From Physocladia obscura (Eukaryota; Chytridiomycota; Chytridiomycetes; Chytridiales; Chytriomycetaceae), in the NCBI GenBank assembly GCA_027596945.1, contig JADGJH010001066.1, positions 1-12,184 on the forward strand: DNA of 12,184 nt. The letters are read 5' to 3'. The translations under genes were made by a program, and so were the position numbers. Positions 8,267-12,184 of this stretch are shown here, piece by piece (position 1 is the stretch's first letter; every line of letters starts with the position of its first letter). The notes under the pieces are model-generated. The model did no database searches, was not told the origin of the DNA, and was given only the letters and a program-made list of their open reading frames with translations.

Positions 8267-9325
8267 ACAAGTATTAGCATGCAGTTTTTATGTAGTTGCT
8301 TAATTAGGTAGCTCAGGACCAGTCATCAATAGATATTGTCAGGATGCTCCACTTGAGCAAGTGAACTGTCAAAAGAGTAAACAAAGAATACAGACAAACT
8401 GGTCATCTATTCAAGCCAACTATTGGATCTGGCCAACAGCCTGCCATTATCAATGAAGACCTTGATACACTTGTCAAAATAATTGAAGATAATCCAGATC
8501 ACTCTTTTGACAAAATCGCAGACAAACTGTCAAGGTGTCTGGGTTGAGAATTCACAATATGGCAAATTCATCATGTTTTCACCAAGCTGGGTATTACATA
8601 GAAGAAAGTAAGTGTAACAATGGAGATTCATTTATTAGGGTTGATGAAAACTCAATCAAAATTAAACAGTTGACTGTGCAATTTTTGGAGAGATGCCAGA
8701 TTGAAGATGGATCTGAATTACCTTGTTTGGATTGAAAAATCAGGTTTTAACTCAAAAACATTCAATAGGTCACATGGTTACAGTGTCAAATCAAAGCAAG
8801 CAAAAAAAACTAAACAAAACAGGTGTTTGTGGCAATAATGTCAGTTTATTAGCCACGTTAAGCTTGAAAGTGATTGTCAAAGAGTATGTTGCTGATGGGA
8901 CTGTAACCTCAGAGGTATTTTTGCACTTTCTGGAGTTTGAGTTGGTCAATTTCTTGGTTTTTAATTTATTTCTAACTTCTTATTTAAATAACTGTGCTTT
9001 TTTTTTTTTTTTTGATGCATTTACCAAGTTTGGAACCCAGAAGCAACATTGCTTTGGACAATGCAAAATGCCATCATGACCAAGACACAATAGACCTATG
9101 CAACCAATTCAATATTAATATTTTTTATTTAATTCCTTATTCACCATTTCTCAATCCAACAGAAGAGGCATTTTTGAAAATTAAAAAATTGCTCAACAGC
9201 TTGGTCAAGATTTTCATGCGATTTTTGATAGACATATCCTTGTGCACATTGCCGCAAGAGGAATCCTGCCAAAAAATGCAGAAAGATATGCAAGACACGT
9301 AGGATACTATGATGGATATGAATAA
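8263..9325 (+). pseudogene. Dead IS630/Tc1-mariner-type DDE transposase (element I)
   Basis: Read with frameshifts, this stretch follows the order of a Tc1/mariner-superfamily transposase. An N-terminal helix-turn-helix part contains AQDQSSIDIVRMLHLSK and TVKRVNKEYRQTG, followed by a GSGQQP linker. Further on come FTIWQIHHVFTKLGIT, WIEKSGFN, RSHGYS, NNVSLLATLSL, ALDNAKCHH, PYSPFLNPTEEAF and finally RYARHVGYYDGYE with a TAA at 9323-9325. In the catalytic domain the second Asp (9057-9059) and the Glu (9162-9164) persist. The first motif, usually IDESGFN, reads IEKSGFN, so the first catalytic Asp is replaced by Glu. There are at least three TAG codons before residue 16, a TGA inside the helix-turn-helix, more stops near 8545-8600, and frameshifts near 8820 and 9188. 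An intron may lie around 8945-9029. I found no terminal inverted repeats. The copy cannot make active enzyme. Confidence 0.8.
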
Positions 9326-9692
9326 ATATTGATCAAACTTTTTTATTTTGTTGCCAGAATCAAAAAAAATTTTTTTTAGAACTTTTAGTCCAATTGCTTC
9401 ATGCTCAAAACATAGCAAATAATCCTGGAAAATTTTGGTGGCATCCAATTTTTTTCCATTGATTGTTCAACATGAGAATAGAAATAATTGCAAGGAAGAG
9501 ATCTTGATTGGTTTGAAAATCATTGTTAATTGCCATGCTTAGAGTCTCTGAAATTTTTGGGGCAGTCTGTTTTTTGTTCAAAGAAGTTAACTTGCAGTAT
9601 TGTGGTGGAGTGTGTAAGGGTTGCATTACAAACACCATTCACCTGTTGCATTTTAAAATTGATTAGGGTTATCACATGCCAAAAATGAATTT
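9326..9692. other. Non-coding, CpG-poor stretch after element I
   Basis: This follows the transposase stop and starts with AT-rich sequence including an A/T block (9364-9378). Minus-strand frames of up to 77 codons exist (for example 9405-9638) but show no motif, splice logic or composition that supports a gene. It may be the 3' untranslated and terminal part of element I, but no repeat marks the element's end. Confidence 0.4.
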
Positions 9693-9896
9693 TTACAATA
9701 GACTGTCAAGTTCACCTTCTATACAAATCTTGTTTCCAGCCAGATCTTTGTAAATAAGAATGTTTGATTCATCTGATATTCCATAAATCTCATTCAACTT
9801 CTCTAAAGTATTGGCAACAAAATCTTCTTTTGATTTTGGTGCAGTTAGGCTTGAGCTGGTGTCTTCAAAATCCAAATTTGTGGTTGAGGCAGACAT
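9693..9896 (-). CDS. Small hypothetical protein, 67 aa
   Basis: This is an intact minus-strand frame with an ATG and a protein-like composition. A Ser/Thr-rich start (MSASTTNLDFEDTSSSL) is followed by an amphipathic segment (KEDFVANTLEKLNEIYGI) and a likely beta-strand segment (ILIYKDLAGNKICIEGELD). I do not recognise it. It could be a real small gene, the last exon of a larger one, or a relic carried by repetitive DNA. It sits in CpG-poor sequence between two dead transposases. A donor-like GTAAAA overlaps its stop region, but no acceptor further along gives an open continuation. Confidence 0.3.
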   Translation of the reverse strand: MSASTTNLDFEDTSSSLTAPKSKEDFVANTLEKLNEIYGISDESNILIYKDLAGNKICIEGELDSLL

Positions 9897-10146
9897 AAGT
9901 TCACACTTGCAGCAGAATTATGGCACACCTTTTTGAATTCAAGTTTTTTGGAGTTGAAATGATCTGTTTGTTAGGAGTCAATATTCCTTTTACTAATGTT
10001 GCTGCTGTTCCGAATTCCACACTAACAACCCATTTTGCCACTTTTGACCCATATATGTACTTTCAAAATTTGAGAAGGTCTTTAGGTGTGAGCAGGGAAT
10101 AGGTTTCAGTCTTGACTCTACTATTTGGCTTCCAGTAATACAGGAA
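9897..10146. other. Stretch between the two small minus-strand ORFs
   Basis: No feature with support lies here. A minus-strand frame crosses 9993-10220, but it overlaps the better-supported spliced model at 10147-10414 in another frame and has no recognisable motif. Sequence is AT-rich and CpG-poor. Confidence 0.35.
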
Positions 10147-10414
10147 TTAAATAGGCTTTCCTGGTTTGCCAAATGCTTTGCAAATCTTGTCCTGGCACAG
10201 AATAAGGATTGTAAATGCATAGGTAATAAAAGTTCACATGCAGAAATTCCGATGATCTCTTCTGAATACTCCTGATTGTCACAAGCTTATTTTCTTGCTG
10301 TTTTGCTACCACCTTTGTTGAGCCTTTTCTCTGTGACAGATGCACTGAATTTTTTGTCATTTTTTTCATTGACTGGTGAGTTTGAGTGGCAACTGTGAAC
10401 TGAATCTCGGCCAT
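10147..10414 (-). CDS. Small hypothetical protein, 73 aa, one intron
   Basis: Exon 1 (10414-10238, 59 codons) starts MAEIQFTVATQTHQSMKK and is basic and Gln/Lys/Ser-rich. A 46-nt intron (10237-10192) with a GTGAAC donor and a pyrimidine-rich TTCTGTGCCAG acceptor is phase 0 on both sides. It joins to 15 codons ending DKICKAFGKPGKPI and a TAA at 10147-10149. Without splicing, the same frame stays open to 10121, so the unspliced form would be a 97-aa protein with a different tail. I do not recognise the family. An acceptor-like AACTTCAG just upstream of the ATG leaves open that this is an internal exon of a longer gene or a transposon-borne fragment. It lies in repetitive, CpG-poor DNA. Confidence 0.33.
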
Positions 10415-10680
10415 TTCTGAAGTTCAAATTGAATTTTGTTTTTTGGGTCAAAATGAACTTTATTTCTGGTGTTCACATTTTTCAGAGTATTTTGCTTTAA
10501 TTTCAATTGGCAGCAAATGAAAATTATTTAATTTTTGTTCTTGCAACCAACAACAAGTTTAATTGAAAAGTTTTTATGTTAATGTATATTGGTTGCCACA
10601 GAGTAATAACTCATGCAGAGAGACTTTACGCATTGATTTATTGAAATTCTGATCAAATGGTTGAAATTTGAAGCAAACAA
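10415..10680. other. AT-rich stretch before the tandem repeat, no gene seen
   Basis: Minus-strand frames that run through here continue into the 20-bp tandem repeat and owe their length to it, so I do not accept them as genes. Only one CpG was noticed in the first 240 bases. The final 20 bases (10661-10680) end in AAGCAAACAA, which resembles the end of the repeat unit and may be a further decayed copy. Confidence 0.4.
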
Positions 10681-10800
10681 CATACATTTGTGGTAAGTGA
10701 TGTACAGTTGTAGCAAGCAACACACAGTCGTAATATGCAACATAGTATTGTGACAAGCAGCATAAGGTTTTAAAAAGTGATATGGGGTTGTGACAAGTGC
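10681..10800 (+). repeat. 20-bp tandem repeat, six degenerate units in perfect register
   Basis: Six consecutive 20-bp units begin at 10681, 10701, 10721, 10741, 10761 and 10781. An approximate consensus is CATACAGTTGTGACAAGCAA. Units share a CAT/TAT-like start, a central GTTGTG-like core and an AAGCAA/AAGTGA-like end. Divergence is almost wholly by substitution, because the register never slips. Decayed partial units flank the array on both sides (10661-10680 and from 10801). It is not CRISPR-like, since there are no spacers. Confidence 0.75.
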
Positions 10801-10961
10801 AATGGACAGTCTCGCATGTGTGTCTGCAAAGAAAGCAGCTACTGCAGCCATACTTGATGGTGATAAGTTGTACAGATGAAGGCACAAGGAGCCAAAGTCT
10901 TCAGCATAGTCAAGTAAAATTCCTGTTGAATTCAGAGGACTTGACAACAAAGATTAATTTT

Positions 10962-11174
10962 GATTACAGCTGATTTCAAAATGAATGAGACAAACAAAAA
11001 AAACTTCATTTTTACAAAACTTTGAAAATACTGCCAAAAATACTGGTCTCCTGCTTGGTCACAATAGATTCCAGCTGTTTTCAAAATGAATGAGACAGCA
11101 AAAAAATTTCCGTTGTTTTTATGAAACTTTGAAAATACTGGAGAAAAATACTGGTTTCCCACTTGCTCACAGTC
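10962..11174 (+). repeat. Direct duplication, two copies of about 105-108 bp
   Basis: Copy A starts at 10962 (GATTACAGCTG) and copy B at 11067 (GATTCCAGCTG). The two share exact blocks such as TTTCAAAATGAATGAGACA and ACTTTGAAAATACTG, and similar ends (TGCTTGGTCACA and CACTTGCTCACA). The offset grows from 105 to 108 bp because of small insertions in copy B. The minus-strand frame stays open through both copies, which makes a 76-codon repeat-derived ORF with no recognised function. Copy B ends about three bases before the presumed ATG of transposase II, so the pair may be that element's 5' leader or subterminal repeats. Confidence 0.8.
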
Positions 11175-11177
11175 ATG

Positions 11178-12135
11178 ATGGGGTCAGATCAACATCCAGA
11201 TTCAATTCTTTTGCGCATTATTTGGGGATGCTTGGAAGGCCAAAGTGTGCAAGTGGTAGCAAAGCAACTCTTTGTTGATTGCTCCACTGTTTGTTGAACT
11301 TTTGGATATTTTCGAGCATTTGGAACAGTCAAAAATCCATTTGTTAGAACTGGGGGTCAGAAACAGGCTTTGGAAGACTATATCTCATATGTGAGTCTAA
11401 ATTTGCTGATATTGTTCTTCAATCTTCAATCTCCTTTTAGCATATCAAAACTTTATTCAGTCTACACTCTGATTATTGGCATCTGGATGAACTTTGGGAT
11501 CAAGTATATGAATTTTGTGATAAATCTGTTTCTGTCGCAATTATTTAGAGGGCATTAAAAAGACTTGGATATTCACATAAACAGGTAATATGTAAAATAA
11601 TTTCTTATAATTTTCCAACATTTAATACTTCAGTAAGCTTTCTGTTAAAGCTGCAGAGCACAATGAGAGTGAGCACCAAAATTTTCTTCATTACATTGGC
11701 CCCTAAACAACTTGTATTTGCCAATGAAGCCACTGTAAATCAAAAAACAATGGAACGGCGTTGGAATTATGTGTGGGCTGGGCTTAGAGCAGAATATATT
11801 GGTGCATTTGTCTGAGGACAATGGGATTCAATTGTTAGTGCTTTGTCTTTAAGAGGATATTTGTTTTTCTCAATCAAGCATAGTGCACTTAAAGCAGATG
11901 ATTTCTAGAATGGGTTCAAGAACATTTGGTAAGAGGTTTTTTAATTAATTCTATTGGATTTGCTATATTTCTGACGCAAGTGAACCTGTTTCCTGGAAAT
12001 GAAGGTGTGTTGAAATCTGCATTACTCTGTGGTGGAGTGCATGAGATAAAACCCCAAAATATACCCTAACATCATTTTATTCCAATAGACATAAAGAAAT
12101 GATAAGCTTATTCTCCAGACATAGTAATATAACTT
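11178..12135 (+). pseudogene. Dead Tc1-type DDE transposase with two introns (element II, runs to window edge)
   Basis: From the ATG at 11178 the reading is MGSDQHPDSILLRIIWGCLE, then VAKQLFVDCSTV and FGTVKNPF, which is a Tc1-like helix-turn-helix. A TGA at 11295-11297 interrupts it. Intron 1 (11391-11440, GTGAGT to TTTTAG) and intron 2 (11585-11637, GTAATA to TAAG) are both phase 0. They join DYWHLDELWDQVYEF and RALKRLGYSHKQ to LSVKAAEHNESEHQNF. After a one-base insertion in the C run near 11700, the catalytic part reads KQLVFANEATVN, GLRAEYIGAF, ALSLRGYLFFSIKHSALKAD, NLFPGN and a degraded CGGVHEI block. The first catalytic Asp (expected DEA) is Asn at 11723-11725. Further stops are a TAG in exon 2 and a TGA at 11813-11815. 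A faint YSPDI near 12109-12123 marks the third motif. It is a different family from element I. No terminal repeats were seen. Confidence 0.8.
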
Positions 12136-12184
12136 TCACAGTTTTGTTTATTATTTACAAATAAACACAAACTAATACCAAAGC

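Noticed and set aside
8535..8735. Plus-strand frame of 66 codons inside element I
   Set aside because: The transposase motif FTIWQIHHVFTKLG lies in a different frame across the same bases, so this frame is a shadow of the relic.
7800..9420. Terminal inverted repeats around element I
   Set aside because: The sequence after 9325 was compared by eye with 7400-8300 on the opposite strand, and no matching pair was found.
10681..10800. CRISPR array
   Set aside because: Units abut directly without spacers and are degenerate, and the genome is eukaryotic.
10574..10950. Two overlapping minus-strand frames of 103 and 123 codons
   Set aside because: They are open mainly because of the 20-bp tandem repeat, and neither shows a domain.
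9600..12043. Shared 12-mer TGTGGTGGAGTG near 9601 and near 12029
   Set aside because: The flanks do not align well beyond the 12 bases. It could be a scrap of the same transposase motif, but chance is a fair explanation in GT-biased DNA.
1..12184. tRNA, rRNA or other structured RNA genes
   Set aside because: No cloverleaf A/B box pair or conserved rRNA block was recognised by eye. A covariance-model scan would be decisive.

Overview
The window looks like nuclear DNA of an AT-rich, intron-rich early-diverging fungus. A Mucoromycota or Glomeromycotina-like genome is my best guess, but it is an inference. The reasons are short GT-AG introns (about 39-85 nt), a fungal Pol I core-factor gene, a fungal-type pepsin-like protease, and decayed Tc1/mariner-type transposases that carry spliceosomal introns. 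No prokaryotic operon, CRISPR array, tRNA or rRNA gene was seen.

Layout. Positions 1-1062 are CpG-poor and hold the last exon of a minus-strand coiled-coil gene (293-471). Positions 1063-7397 are a compact, CpG-rich gene island. It starts with an eight-exon plus-strand gene for a Rrn6/TAF1C-like subunit of the RNA polymerase I core factor (1063-5015, about 1196 aa). A three-exon two-finger C2H2 zinc-finger gene follows 120 bp downstream (5136-6013). Convergent to it lies an intronless, cysteine-free pepsin-family aspartic protease on the minus strand (6144-7397). Positions 7398-8005 are apparently non-coding. From about 8006 to the right edge the DNA is again CpG-poor and repetitive. It holds a frameshifted coiled-coil relic (8006-8266), a dead DDE transposase with its own C-terminal stop (8263-9325), two small minus-strand hypothetical ORFs (9693-9896; 10147-10414, with an intron), six units of a 20-bp tandem repeat (10681-10800), a roughly 105-bp direct duplication (10962-11174), and a second, different dead DDE transposase (11178 to about 12135) with two recognisable introns.

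The three island genes do not form an obvious pathway: one belongs to the rRNA transcription machinery, one is a putative transcription factor, and one is a peptidase. I found no clear novel defence or mobile system. The most informative oddities are the cysteine-free, leaderless protease, the sharp CpG boundary between gene island and transposon-rich flanks, the two transposase relics with altered catalytic positions, and the phase-locked 20-bp repeat. Exon boundaries were read by eye from frame, GT-AG and family motifs, with no transcript evidence.
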